From positions 186,001 to 250,000 of the forward strand of contig NZ_WTCR01000001.1 in the NCBI RefSeq assembly GCF_009795715.1: 64,000 nt of DNA. The letters run 5' to 3'. Position numbers and translations under genes: made by a program. A model generated the notes under the pieces. The model was given only the letters and a program-made list of their open reading frames with translations, was not told where the DNA came from and did not search any database. Of the stretch, positions 44,160-53,751 are shown piece by piece (position 1 is the first letter of the stretch; every line of letters begins with the position of its first letter). The stretch comes from Labilibaculum euxinicum (GTDB taxonomy: Bacteria > Bacteroidota > Bacteroidia > Bacteroidales > Marinifilaceae).

Positions 44160-45365
44160 CTATAATTCTCCCTTAAATGCTTTATCAAGTAAACTCTCTT
44201 TTAAGGCTTTTAGATTGGTGAGTTTGGTTTGTTGTTCTTTAGTCAATTTATTTTGACGATAGCGTAGACTATTTAGTTTTTCCTTTATTTGAATTTGCTC
44301 TTGATATTTTAAATTAGGAATTTTACATTTTAACAAATCTTTATCAGAAATTGCTGGATACTGTGCACCTCTGATTAAAGGTATTATTTGCTGTTGAATC
44401 TGATCAGATAAAAGACAATGATAAAGGAATTCGTTATCAATATTTTTTTTAGCCCTTAAAATACAAAAACCTGTAGAGGCAACAGGATTGATATAACCTA
44501 CAGTAACCATAGCTATATTTTTCAAGTTTGGACGAGTTGTCGCAAAAAGAACGTCTCCTAATTGTACTTTTTTTCTAGCACGGCTTGGGGCATCTTTACC
44601 AATTAATGTTTTAGGATTTTCAATTACATGTATATCCTTATTAATTGATGTAATATCAATGTATGTGAAATTTACATCTTGTGCTTTCTTTGGATTAATA
44701 GTCGAAGCTTTATCAACAAAATTAAATATCTCTATCATATCTATATTTTTCATAAACACTTCATCTAAGACGCTAGTCATGAGCTTTTCTGTTTGTTGAA
44801 TGTTTTCTTGGAGCAGGGCAATGCTTTTGTCGATGCGCTGAAAAAGGGCATCGAGCTTGGATACGATTCGTTTTTGCTCTGGGAAGGAAGGCAATGGAAT
44901 TTGAAGGGTTTTCAGGTTTTTATAATAGATTGCGCTTACATTTGTCGTCCCACTTTTAAAGTTTTCTAGTTGATTTTGAATCACATATGCTTTAAAGGCA
45001 TAATTAATAAAATAAGGCAAAATTGAATCCTTAAATTGAAGACGCATGATATTATTGTTGAACAAAATCTCTTTATCATTAGAATCAAAAAGAGCAGTTT
45101 TACCAACCAACTCAACACTATTACGTGTATTAAATAGTAAATCACCTTTAACAAGTGAATACCTGTCTATTTCTTCTTGAGAAGCGTTAATACAGACAAC
45201 ATTCTCTATGTTCAACTTGCCATCAATAGAAATATTATTCATTTTAATATACCTATATTCTTTATCATGATCTTGATCCTTTATGGCTCTAACAAGACCT
45301 ATTTCACTTTTAACCTTTATATCCTCTAAAGAATATACTTTCCACCCTAGCGGTAATTTACTCAT
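44160..45365 (-). CDS. hsdS: type I restriction-modification specificity subunit
   Basis: A 401-residue HsdS with two target-recognition domains, each followed by conserved helices: first TRD to about 150 with IPLPSFPEQKRIVSKLDALFQRID; second TRD to about 350 with IPNLKYQEQIQIKEKLNSLRYRQNKL. It fixes the DNA sequence recognised by the HsdM/HsdR complex; the two TRDs read the two half sites. It overlaps hsdM by 8 nt. Both spacer helices are present, so it looks complete. The target sequence cannot be predicted. Confidence 0.93.
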   Translation of the reverse strand: MSKLPLGWKVYSLEDIKVKSEIGLVRAIKDQDHDKEYRYIKMNNISIDGKLNIENVVCINASQEEIDRYSLVKGDLLFNTRNSVELVGKTALFDSNDKEILFNNNIMRLQFKDSILPYFINYAFKAYVIQNQLENFKSGTTNVSAIYYKNLKTLQIPLPSFPEQKRIVSKLDALFQRIDKSIALLQENIQQTEKLMTSVLDEVFMKNIDMIEIFNFVDKASTINPKKAQDVNFTYIDITSINKDIHVIENPKTLIGKDAPSRARKKVQLGDVLFATTRPNLKNIAMVTVGYINPVASTGFCILRAKKNIDNEFLYHCLLSDQIQQQIIPLIRGAQYPAISDKDLLKCKIPNLKYQEQIQIKEKLNSLRYRQNKLTKEQQTKLTNLKALKESLLDKAFKGEL

Positions 45366-46842
45366 CGTACCCCTCCTTTAAAATGGATTCAACTTCGTTT
45401 AGTAGGAGGGTGATTTTGGCATCATTTTGTTTTATATTATCAATGATATCCGTAGGTGCTAAATGAATTACCTTTGTATTGTTGTTTGGGTTTTTCGCAG
45501 ATATGTCGTAGCTATTTCCAACAAGTGTATCTGCTTTTACCAACCATGAATTTTGAGTTTCACTTCGCTTGGTAAATAACTCCACAAATTCGGCAAGGTG
45601 CTCGTTTTGTACGGGTTTATTCTTGGTTAATTTTTGTGGTGGAACACACTCGTAGTACCAGATTTCTGATGTAGATCCTTTACGGTCGAAGAAGATAATG
45701 TTGGTTTTTACTCCACTGTAAGGCAAAAATACACCTGCAGGTAAACTTAGTATGGTGTGCAGATTGAAGTTCTCCAAAAGCTCTTGCTTTACTTTTGCAA
45801 AGGCATTTCCTGTTTGGAACAATACTCCTTCGGGCACAACAATAGCCGCTTTTCCCTCTTGCTTAAGCGACTTCATAAAGTGCTGTAAAAACAACAATTC
45901 AGTTGCATTGCTGGCAATTGGAAAATTTTGCTGTATTTGTGGCTTCTCTTTACCCCCAAATGGTGGGTTCGCTAAGATAATATTGTATCGGTCTTTTTCC
46001 TGTATGTCGCGGATATTGGCTGTAAGGGTATTTTGCTTGTATAGATTTGGACTTTCAATACCATGCAATATCATGTTCATCATGCCCATGATATATGCAA
46101 GTGGTGTTTTTTCGTTACCATAGAATGTATCCTCATGCAAAAAGCGCCACTGTTCAGTACTTAGTTTCCCATTGTATTTTTCTTTAATGTGTTCGAAAGC
46201 TTCGATAAGGAAACCACAGGAACCTGCAGCTCCATCGTAAATGCTTTCTCCTGGTTGAATGTCTAGGCAGTTGATCATTGCCTTAACCACAGGACGAGGA
46301 GTGTAGAATTCACCAGAATTACCACCATCGTTCCCCATTCCTTGCAAAAGGTTTTCGTAAACTTGTGACAATTCAAACAGTTCTGTTTGTGATTGGAAAT
46401 TTAGAGAATCTATGATGTCTAGGACTTCACGTAAAGTGTGTCCGCTAGCAACTTTATTATCTAGAAATTCAAAAATGTTTCCAATTTTATATTTTAAGGA
46501 TTTTCTATCGAGAATATTTTCCTTGAAACTTTTTAAATAAGGAAATAGGTTAGAGTAAACAAAGGAAGTAAGGTCTTTACCTGTTTTTGCATTCTTTATA
46601 TCAAATTCCCCCTCACTATCTTTTGGACAGGCCCATTTTTTCCATTGGTATTCTTCGGCGATTACTCTTTTGTATTCTGTTCCGTTTAATTGAGCCTCGT
46701 CTTGTTTTTCTTCTTCGAAATCATCAAGAAACTTGAGGAAAAGAATCCATGAAATTTGTTCAGTATAGTGCATGGCACCGCTGATTCCATCATCACGGCG
46801 AAGTATATCGGTGATTCTATTTATTTTTTGTTGTAGTTGCAT
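45358..46842 (-). CDS. hsdM: type I restriction-modification DNA methyltransferase subunit
   Basis: A 494-residue N6-adenine methyltransferase. It has the HsdM N-terminal helical domain (RITDILRRDDGISGAMHYTEQISWILFLKFLDDFEE), the SAM motif IYDGAAGSCGFLIEAF and the catalytic NPPFGG (near residue 293). A C-terminal segment (NPNNNTKVIHLAP) follows. It protects host DNA in complex with HsdS. It lies between the split ATPase gene and hsdS, 5 nt from the former. Family and completeness are clear. Confidence 0.95.
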   Translation of the reverse strand: MQLQQKINRITDILRRDDGISGAMHYTEQISWILFLKFLDDFEEEKQDEAQLNGTEYKRVIAEEYQWKKWACPKDSEGEFDIKNAKTGKDLTSFVYSNLFPYLKSFKENILDRKSLKYKIGNIFEFLDNKVASGHTLREVLDIIDSLNFQSQTELFELSQVYENLLQGMGNDGGNSGEFYTPRPVVKAMINCLDIQPGESIYDGAAGSCGFLIEAFEHIKEKYNGKLSTEQWRFLHEDTFYGNEKTPLAYIMGMMNMILHGIESPNLYKQNTLTANIRDIQEKDRYNIILANPPFGGKEKPQIQQNFPIASNATELLFLQHFMKSLKQEGKAAIVVPEGVLFQTGNAFAKVKQELLENFNLHTILSLPAGVFLPYSGVKTNIIFFDRKGSTSEIWYYECVPPQKLTKNKPVQNEHLAEFVELFTKRSETQNSWLVKADTLVGNSYDISAKNPNNNTKVIHLAPTDIIDNIKQNDAKITLLLNEVESILKEGYDE

Positions 46843-46847
46843 TCGGT

Positions 46848-47132
46848 TTAAATATTATTTTTTAAAAAAATGTACATCTTAAGAATGTCCTCAGAGATTT
46901 CTTCTTTAGGGATTAAGTCGATTATTTCATTCAGAAGTGATTCGTCAAAACCTTCGGGTTTATATAATGGATGTAATAATTTTTTTGCATCAAACTCTTC
47001 AATATCTGCGATATTATCGAGGTTATCATTTTTCTCGAGTATTAAGCGAGGGAACTTTTCCTGAAGGGTATTTAGTAAATTATTTTTCGCCAACATGGAG
47101 ATACTTAGCAGGTAGTTTTCGATTTCTAATCT
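46848..47132 (-). pseudogene. C-terminal part of the TOPRIM-like ATPase, in the -1 frame
   Basis: The minus strand from 47132 reads RLEIENYLLSISMLAKNNLL and about 74 more residues, ending LKKNNI-like (KMYIFLKNNI). The EIENYLL motif is the typical continuation of OLD/TOPRIM-like domains after the DRD motif of the preceding gene. The two frames join at GGCAAAGATTAG, where one extra A would restore GGC AAA AGA TTA. An ATG inside it (47096) could start a short product, but the sequence is best seen as the severed end of the ATPase, a 733-residue protein when joined. Confidence 0.7.
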
Positions 47133-49048
47133 TTGCCAGCAAAGTAAATGTGTTTTGATACCATTAAAGTTTTTAACCTCTTTAAATTATTTATCTTTAC
47201 CTGAAGATCTTTACTTATTGATCCTTTTGAAAGTTTGTCGCGGTCGCAAATTAAGAAGAAATTTTGTGTCTCGACTTCAGTTTCATTTAAATGTTCCTTA
47301 AAATCTTCAACAAACATTAATTTTCCTTTCCCAAATATTTCACTGTCGTTGTTATAACTTGAAGACCTCTGAAAAGGAACTATTTGACTGAATATTTTTT
47401 CGACATCTTCTTCGGTTTTCTTCTGTACTAATTTTTTAAAAATAACCCAATCGTCTTCGTGATCAAGGAGTACAATATTTTTAATTCTTCTAACTAGTTG
47501 GTATTCAAACTTGTTGTTTCCCACAACAGAGGATAGCCTTTTGGCTAATTCTCGCAGAGTTAATTCCTGTTCCACCTTTCCTTCTTTGACTAATTTGATA
47601 TCACAAAAATTGTTGTGCAGAATTGAATCTGAAATGTGTGTCGTTGTTATTACATTGGCTTTAAGAGAAGAAAGAGAATGCCATAATCTTTCAATGTTTT
47701 GAAAATAAAGATGAGAATCAATTTCGTCGAAAAGAAATACTGTATTTGCATTGTCAAAATGGTCTATTAAGGCATAAATTGCAAGTAGTTGAAATTCACC
47801 ATCGCTCAAATCATCAAGCTCAATATCGTTGAATTTTAATTGAGTATTGGATAGATCAAAATAAGGTTTAGCTCCTGAGGAAGCTAACCAGAAAAAGTTA
47901 AAAACAAGGTCTGAAGATTTTTCCTGAAATACCTTAAGAGCTTTTTCTATTGATAGAGAAGATGTCGTTTTTCGAATAGGGGCTTGATAATCGTATTCAT
48001 TATCAAAAATGTTTTCTAATAACCAAGTTAATTTCTTGAAAAATTTTGTTTGTAAAAACTCGGAAAACTGACCATGTTCTTCTCGTTCTCTTTCGAGACG
48101 AACTTTCGTGACAAAATTCCAATCAATCCGAAAAGGGAGTTCTAGTATTATTTTATTATCGTTTCCATTTGAGGTTTTAGAGTCAATGAATTTGCTCACC
48201 TTACCTTTTGGGTAAAAGGTTTTGGCAAAGAAAATCAGTAGTCTTATCCATGACTTGTCAAAGTAAAATGCTTTAACAGGAACATCAAATTTTTCATCTT
48301 CAAAATTAATTGAGTTTACCCTATTTTTGCTAAGTAAGCTTACTTTATTGATCAGAAGTATTTTATTATAAATTTTAGAGTAAATCTCATTTTGTCCGGA
48401 AGAAAAACAAATAAAACGTTTTTCTTCTGCATACAGAGATGAATTAAAAATACTTTCTAATATTGCTGATTTCCCGCTTCCATTTTCACCAATGAGCGTT
48501 ATTACATTTGACTGTTTGGATATTCTTTGTGATTGATTAAAAATTTTATTTGGAGGAAGATTTACTAACGTATTATTCTGCTTTGCGGAAATTCGAAACG
48601 TAGAACAATAATCTAGATTAAAAAGTTTATAAATCTCTTTTTGAATAACTTCCTTTTTTCTTGATGAGTCCAACATTCCGATTGAATGGATGAAATGACG
48701 AAAGGAATAACTGACCCCGATTCCATTTGCAATAAGCTTGGTTCGACAAATTAATTTCACCATTCTTGCCGTCTGGTATTCGGCAAGGTATTCCTCATCT
48801 GTAAATGGAGCATCATCTACAACCCGAACTAAATGTGTAAGTTTTATCCCCTGTCCGTTGTAGTTCTGACACAATAATATAACATCCCCTAGTAGTGGTT
48901 TTACAGCATAATCTTTTTGCTTATCGCTCCAATGAATGGGAAACACATTTTGCGTTGCAGAATAATCATCGAAATAGGCCCAGTCTTGTCCTCTTTTTGT
49001 TTTAATTACATTGACCCAATGTATTTTTTCAAAATCTATATCGATCAT
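47126..49048 (-). CDS. AAA ATPase with TOPRIM-like C-terminus (frameshifted)
   Basis: A 640-residue protein as read. Residues about 1-125 form a small domain (FPIHWSDKQKDYAVKPLLGD and GIKLTHLVRVVDD) resembling EVE/PUA-like folds. The ATPase has Walker A LIGENGSGKSAIL (about 185-197), the signature LSDGEFQLLAIYALI and Walker B NTVFLFDEIDSHL, then HISD. The C-terminus has LLDHEDDWVIF and FFLICDRDKLS, like the acidic TOPRIM motifs of OLD nucleases. It stops early at GKD; the next motif (EIENYLL) lies in the -1 frame. It sits 3 nt after hsdR. A nuclease/ATPase defence component is inferred. Confidence 0.75.
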   Translation of the reverse strand: MIDIDFEKIHWVNVIKTKRGQDWAYFDDYSATQNVFPIHWSDKQKDYAVKPLLGDVILLCQNYNGQGIKLTHLVRVVDDAPFTDEEYLAEYQTARMVKLICRTKLIANGIGVSYSFRHFIHSIGMLDSSRKKEVIQKEIYKLFNLDYCSTFRISAKQNNTLVNLPPNKIFNQSQRISKQSNVITLIGENGSGKSAILESIFNSSLYAEEKRFICFSSGQNEIYSKIYNKILLINKVSLLSKNRVNSINFEDEKFDVPVKAFYFDKSWIRLLIFFAKTFYPKGKVSKFIDSKTSNGNDNKIILELPFRIDWNFVTKVRLEREREEHGQFSEFLQTKFFKKLTWLLENIFDNEYDYQAPIRKTTSSLSIEKALKVFQEKSSDLVFNFFWLASSGAKPYFDLSNTQLKFNDIELDDLSDGEFQLLAIYALIDHFDNANTVFLFDEIDSHLYFQNIERLWHSLSSLKANVITTTHISDSILHNNFCDIKLVKEGKVEQELTLRELAKRLSSVVGNNKFEYQLVRRIKNIVLLDHEDDWVIFKKLVQKKTEEDVEKIFSQIVPFQRSSSYNNDSEIFGKGKLMFVEDFKEHLNETEVETQNFFLICDRDKLSKGSISKDLQVKINNLKRLKTLMVSKHIYFAGKD

Positions 49049-49051
49049 AAT

Positions 49052-51376
49052 TTACGCTGAATATAATTGTTCCTGAAGCTTGTAAAAAGCTTCAATCAGT
49101 TCGTTAATGCCTCCAAAAACTTTAGCGGCATCCTTTGTTGTTCCTAGTTTATTAAGTTCAACCAAATCAGCTAGCTTATCGCGTTTCAATTCTTTTATGC
49201 CATCCTTCTCGTATCTATCTAAAACAAACTTTAGGAAATCGCGAGCTTTTAAATTTTGATAGATTTCGAAAAATGGTTCGTTATCTTGAGCTTTCTCAGC
49301 TCTTTGCTTACGAGTTATAATGTCGTTAGAATAGGAGATATGCATTAAAACATCGAATATGTCGCTATTTTCAGCTTCAAGCAATTCTTTTAATGTTTTA
49401 AGTTGTTCTTCTGCAATTCCTAATTCAGCTAATTTGTGCAGTAACCCTTCTCTTGTTTCTGGTTTTGACCACAAGTCTCTAAGTTGTTTTTCGCTATTGT
49501 ATAGATTTGGGATAATCCCAATTAATTTTTCTAAGAATTGATTCGTTGTTAATGGAATTCCACTTTCGTCGATGTATCTAATTTCAACGTCGATCACTTT
49601 CAGTTTGCGTCCATTGGATAACTCAACTACTATTTTCTTCGGTTTTTGTGTTTTTTCCCTATTTTCATCTTCATTAAGATCTCCTTCAGAACCATCTTTT
49701 ATTTTTCCTTCATTAGGATCGCCACAAGGAGTTTGAACTACTTCTTTCTCTTCAGAGAGTCCATCCCATTGAGGGTCGTAAAATTTATCAGTAGCTTCCT
49801 CTGAGAAATCGATAATTGTAAAAAAATCTTTTCCTTCGAAAAGTCGTGTCCCTCGCCCAACAATCTGCTTAAACTCGACCATTGAGTTGATTTCACGCAC
49901 TAGAATAATGTTTCGTACGTTTCTGGCATCAACACCAGTTGTCAACATTTGGGAGGATGTGAGAATTACGGGGATGTCCCTGTCATTATTCTGGAAAAGT
50001 TCTAATAGTTCTCGTCCATCTTTTCCCTCATCACTGGTAATTCGCACACAATAGTTAGGATCACTTATCTTTTTGTATTTATTAATAGCATCTCTCATGT
50101 TAAGTGCATGAGGCTGATCTACACAGAAAATAATACTCTTGTCCATTGGTCTGATGTTTGCTATGATTGCTTGAGCTATCAGATCAACTTGTTTAGATAT
50201 GATAATGCTTTTATTGTAATCCTTCTTTTTGTAAATTCTCTTTTTATCAATATCACCAATTAATACCAAATCGTCATCTGTGTAAATGTAAGAATCGATA
50301 TTTGTTCTGATCTTCTTCACTTTGTAAGGACTAAGAAAACCATCGTTAATACCCTCTTTCAAGGAATATTGATAGACGGGTTTCTTAAAATAATCGTAGG
50401 TGTCGATATTGTCTTTTCGTTTTGGAGTAGCTGTTAATCCTAGATGGATAGCAGATTCAAAATGATCCAATATCGCTCTCCATGAACCTTCTTCATTAGC
50501 ACTTCCCCTATGACACTCATCGATAATTACAAGGTCAAAAAAGTCTTTGGGATATTGTTTGTAGTATCCTCCAATGTTCTCTTTTTCGCTAATAGCTTGG
50601 TAAATGGCAAAGAAGATGTGTGCATTGGTAGGAACTTTACCATTTCTGGCCTTAATTTCGGATCCATCAATTTTCACCAAGTCTTTTTCAAAAGGATCGT
50701 TAAATGTATTTATTGCTTGATCTGCTAACACATTTCTATCTGCAAGAATTAGAATTTTAGGTGTTCTATCAGCCTTATCAAGATTCCATCGTTTTTTAAT
50801 CAGTTTGTAAACCAATTGAAAGGCAATAAAAGTTTTTCCTGTACCGGTTGCAAGAGTTAAGAGTATACGTTTTTCGTTATTTGTAATTGCCTCAATTGCC
50901 CTATTAACTGCATTTTCCTGATAATATCGTGGTTGTTTATCACCTGTAAGATAAAAGGGAACAGATAGTAATTCTTCTTTTTCAGATGTTAGGTTTGAGA
51001 AAGTACATTTATAAATTTCTTCAGGAGTAGGAAAGTTTTCGATATATTTTCCTTTTCCTGTTTGCATGTTGAATTCGTAAACAGATTCACCATTTGTGGC
51101 AAATACAAACTTCACATTCAACTTTTGTGCATAATTAATAGCTTGTTGTAATCCTTCGGTTGGATGTTTATCCAGACGTTTGGCTTCAATAATTGCAAGA
51201 TTTGTATTCTTGTACCTTAGTAGATAATCGACAAATAATCTTCTCCCCCTTTTTCCTCCCACTAATTTGCGACCATCGGTAAAATAGTGTTCACGTATTA
51301 CAAAATTTTCCCATCCAGCTTTTTGAATTTCGGGATCAATAAACTTTGCTCTTGTGTCGGCTTCACTGATGTGCAT
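49052..51376 (-). CDS. hsdR: type I restriction endonuclease subunit
   Basis: A 774-residue HsdR. The N-terminal nuclease has the PD-(D/E)xK residues D50, E64 and K66 (FVDYLLRYKNTNLAIIEAKR). The SF2 translocase has Walker A ATGTGKTFIA, motif II DECHRG and motif VI GRGTRL. A C-terminal EcoEI-type HsdR helical domain follows. It cuts DNA after translocation when the HsdS site is unmethylated. It is the first gene of the operon. The linker LSNGRKLKV and the Asp/Glu-rich insert near 565-600 are unusual but harmless. Looks intact. Confidence 0.95.
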   Translation of the reverse strand: MHISEADTRAKFIDPEIQKAGWENFVIREHYFTDGRKLVGGKRGRRLFVDYLLRYKNTNLAIIEAKRLDKHPTEGLQQAINYAQKLNVKFVFATNGESVYEFNMQTGKGKYIENFPTPEEIYKCTFSNLTSEKEELLSVPFYLTGDKQPRYYQENAVNRAIEAITNNEKRILLTLATGTGKTFIAFQLVYKLIKKRWNLDKADRTPKILILADRNVLADQAINTFNDPFEKDLVKIDGSEIKARNGKVPTNAHIFFAIYQAISEKENIGGYYKQYPKDFFDLVIIDECHRGSANEEGSWRAILDHFESAIHLGLTATPKRKDNIDTYDYFKKPVYQYSLKEGINDGFLSPYKVKKIRTNIDSYIYTDDDLVLIGDIDKKRIYKKKDYNKSIIISKQVDLIAQAIIANIRPMDKSIIFCVDQPHALNMRDAINKYKKISDPNYCVRITSDEGKDGRELLELFQNNDRDIPVILTSSQMLTTGVDARNVRNIILVREINSMVEFKQIVGRGTRLFEGKDFFTIIDFSEEATDKFYDPQWDGLSEEKEVVQTPCGDPNEGKIKDGSEGDLNEDENREKTQKPKKIVVELSNGRKLKVIDVEIRYIDESGIPLTTNQFLEKLIGIIPNLYNSEKQLRDLWSKPETREGLLHKLAELGIAEEQLKTLKELLEAENSDIFDVLMHISYSNDIITRKQRAEKAQDNEPFFEIYQNLKARDFLKFVLDRYEKDGIKELKRDKLADLVELNKLGTTKDAAKVFGGINELIEAFYKLQEQLYSA

Positions 51377-51542
51377 GGCGAATTATTTTTATTCTGAAGA
51401 GAACAAAGATAGTGAGAAATCTATTTATAAAGCTTACATAAATTAGATTGTTTAGAATTCAATTAATAAATATCATCTTCCTTATAACAGCCTAAGATGC
51501 CTGTTGATAAGCTTTTTATTGATTTTGAATAGACATACAAGT

Positions 51543-52046
51543 TCAAAATAAATTCTGAATTGTAAAATTAAGATTTTGCCTGGTGCTATGTATTAGCTGA
51601 AAAGTACGGGCATAGTGATTAAAGCTTTCGAGGATTTTCTCTTTGAATTCCTTTGATGATTCTCTTTTATTATTTGCTTGAGATGAGGCGGTACTTCCTT
51701 TATGAGATACAGCAGTGCTATTTTTTTGAGACGCAGCAGTGCTACGTCTGTACAAATGGATATTCTCTTGAGGGATTTCGGGAGTGATCGTTTTGAGCCA
51801 GTGGTTAATGTTTTGGCTATGTGCATCCAATGATTTCACAAAAAGGTGCATTTCCCTGGTGATTTGAGGAAGTTGGCTGAGAATCTCCCTAATGAGCTTT
51901 TCCTTCTCATTTTGAGGATTTCCTAATGATACTCCTGAGCGTTCTGCCATCTCAGACTGAGACAAATTTAATTGCTTGCACAAAGCCTTATGACGTTCTA
52001 TCAAGGCTTCACTGACTTCGGTTGGTGTAGTTGATACGGAACACAT
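51543..52046 (-). CDS. hypothetical protein with HTH-like N-terminus
   Basis: A 167-residue protein. Residues 16-42 (ALIERHKALCKQLNLSQSEM AERSG) look like the start of an XRE helix-turn-helix, but the recognition helix is followed by unrelated sequence. A Ser/Thr/Ala-rich repeat lies in the middle (STAASQKN, STAVSHKG, STASSQAN), then a helical C-terminus. I know no family. It stands 166 bp upstream of hsdR, between it and the integrase, and could be a regulator of the island. Truncation of an older gene is possible. Confidence 0.55.
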   Translation of the reverse strand: MCSVSTTPTEVSEALIERHKALCKQLNLSQSEMAERSGVSLGNPQNEKEKLIREILSQLPQITREMHLFVKSLDAHSQNINHWLKTITPEIPQENIHLYRRSTAASQKNSTAVSHKGSTASSQANNKRESSKEFKEKILESFNHYARTFQLIHSTRQNLNFTIQNLF

Positions 52047-52229
52047 ACAGCTAAAATATTAGCTAAACACACAGATAAAGATCTTTTCCAGTTAATATAT
52101 TAGCTATTGCTTCGAGTGTGCTATAATATAAAATCTAAGTATTGACACTAAATTATATTAGGTGAATTTTATACTATCTCGTCCTGAAGTAAGTTTGTCA
52201 CAACAGAAGATCTGGATTTTCTCAAAAAG

Positions 52230-53465
52230 CTAAACTCCTTTCGACTTTTGTTTATTCTCCTCCAATCTCAACTGTAAGTTATCCATATCCTCCGAAATTT
52301 TCTGATCTACTATTTTTGCGTAAATCTGTGTTGTTTTCAATGAAGTATGGCCTAATATCTTCGAAACTGTTTCTATGGGTACCCCATTAGATAAGGTGAC
52401 CGTTGTTGCAAAAGTATGTCTTGCCATATGCATGGTAATACTTTTGCGGATCTTACACATATCACCCAATTCCTTCAAATAACTATTTAATTTCTGGTTC
52501 GTTAAACGAGGCAATACTCTACTGGTATCATAAACCGTCGGGTAATCCTCGTATATCTTAAGTATTTCAGCCGCTTTCATGAGAATAGGAATTCTACATC
52601 TGGTATTAGTCTTGCTCCGGTCAATAACAATCCATTCTTTACCATCAGTACCTGTTTGTAGATGCGACTTACTTAATTTTGTCATATCGGCATAGGAAAG
52701 ACCAGTATAACAGGAGAAAACAAATAAATCACGAACAATTTTTAATCGTTCCATTTCAATTTCCAATTTCTCAATTCTGTCCAACTCATCCGGAGTTAAA
52801 AATTCACGATGGGTAGGTTCCAAGGCGACCTTGTATTTTCCGTAGGGATTCTTCTCAATATAGTCCAGAGAAATGGCAAGATTCAAAACCCTTCGGAAAT
52901 GTTTGTGATAATTCCATGCCGTGTTCTGATGCACCTTGTATTTATTTTTCAAATATTGATCAAACGCCTCCAAAAATTTATAATCAATCTTATCTAAAGA
53001 ATAATCCTTCCTTTTAATTCTATATTTGATAAACTCAGCAACCCGATTTCGGGAGGATTTGTAATGCTTGTAGGTTTCTATAGAATACCCTCGCTTTAAT
53101 TTTGCAAGCATTGTTTCAAGGTAATAATCAAATACCTCTAATATTCCGACATCTTTTTTAATATCAATTTTCAGAAATTTATTTTTGATGTTGATAACAT
53201 CAAATTCATCACCACCTGATTTTAACTGATTGTAAATGTCATAAATTTCAGTTCTAATTTTATTCAGTTTGGCATTTATCACTTGAGCAGAACTAGTATT
53301 ACCACGGAATTTTTGACCAACTTCATCCCATTCCTCTTTTGAGGCAAAAATCCCTGTTGACAATTCAACCCTCCGGCCATCCATTGTGAAACGCAAGTAG
53401 ACAGGAGCTTTCCCATCTAATCTCGGTCTACTTTTTCGTATTAAAAAAACAATTACAACTCTCAT
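52230..53465 (-). CDS. tyrosine-family site-specific integrase
   Basis: A 411-residue recombinase. N-terminal Arm-type domain (RPRLDGKAPVYLRFTMDGRR), SAM-like core-binding domain (ETMLAKLKRGYSIETYKHYK), then the catalytic domain with CYTGLSYADMTKLSKSHL (first Arg/Lys region), TMHMARHTFAT (H-x-x-R) and the LGHTSLKTTQIYAKI tail that carries the nucleophile Tyr. All catalytic parts are visible. It stands about 290 bp from the 3' end of tRNA-Leu, the usual geometry of a tRNA-integrated island. ATG at 53465 is preferred over GTG just upstream. Confidence 0.92.
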   Translation of the reverse strand: MRVVIVFLIRKSRPRLDGKAPVYLRFTMDGRRVELSTGIFASKEEWDEVGQKFRGNTSSAQVINAKLNKIRTEIYDIYNQLKSGGDEFDVINIKNKFLKIDIKKDVGILEVFDYYLETMLAKLKRGYSIETYKHYKSSRNRVAEFIKYRIKRKDYSLDKIDYKFLEAFDQYLKNKYKVHQNTAWNYHKHFRRVLNLAISLDYIEKNPYGKYKVALEPTHREFLTPDELDRIEKLEIEMERLKIVRDLFVFSCYTGLSYADMTKLSKSHLQTGTDGKEWIVIDRSKTNTRCRIPILMKAAEILKIYEDYPTVYDTSRVLPRLTNQKLNSYLKELGDMCKIRKSITMHMARHTFATTVTLSNGVPIETVSKILGHTSLKTTQIYAKIVDQKISEDMDNLQLRLEENKQKSKGV

Positions 53466-53603
53466 AATCACTGTTTAATTGATAGTTAACGACGACTTAT
53501 GAAACAATCATCTCTAATTTACACAAAAAAAGCCTATTTCAAACACTAAAATAAACTAATTTGCATCATTTTAAACATTCACCTACAGTGAGTTACACCT
53601 CAG

Positions 53604-53637
53604 CGAGACCATTTTTATAACATAATCTATGGTCTCG
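53604..53637. repeat. inverted repeat between integrase and tRNA-Leu
   Basis: Perfect 9-bp inverted repeat CGAGACCAT/ATGGTCTCG with a 16-nt spacer. It lies in the integrase-to-attachment-site region and may be an arm-type binding site, or a stem-loop without a T-run. Confidence 0.4.
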
Positions 53638-53692
53638 ATTTTGTCCCTGAGAACATGCTTTTATTTGCCTTTAAATGGCATTTTCAAGAAAC

Positions 53693-53726
53693 AAAAAAAC
53701 GCTTAATCCCTTGAGAATAAGCGCTT
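53693..53726 (-). terminator. terminator of tRNA-Leu
   Basis: On the minus strand CGCTTA...TAAGCG form a stem around a 12-nt loop, followed by seven T residues (AAAAAAA on the plus strand at 53693-53699). It ends the tRNA-Leu transcript. Confidence 0.7.
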
Positions 53727-53751
53727 TTAATTTTATCTAACAATAATAGGG

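Noticed and set aside
47096-47140. Programmed ribosomal frameshift in the ATPase gene
   Set aside because: No classical X-XXY-YYZ heptamer or downstream pseudoknot is evident at the join; a one-base deletion or read error is simpler, though not excluded.
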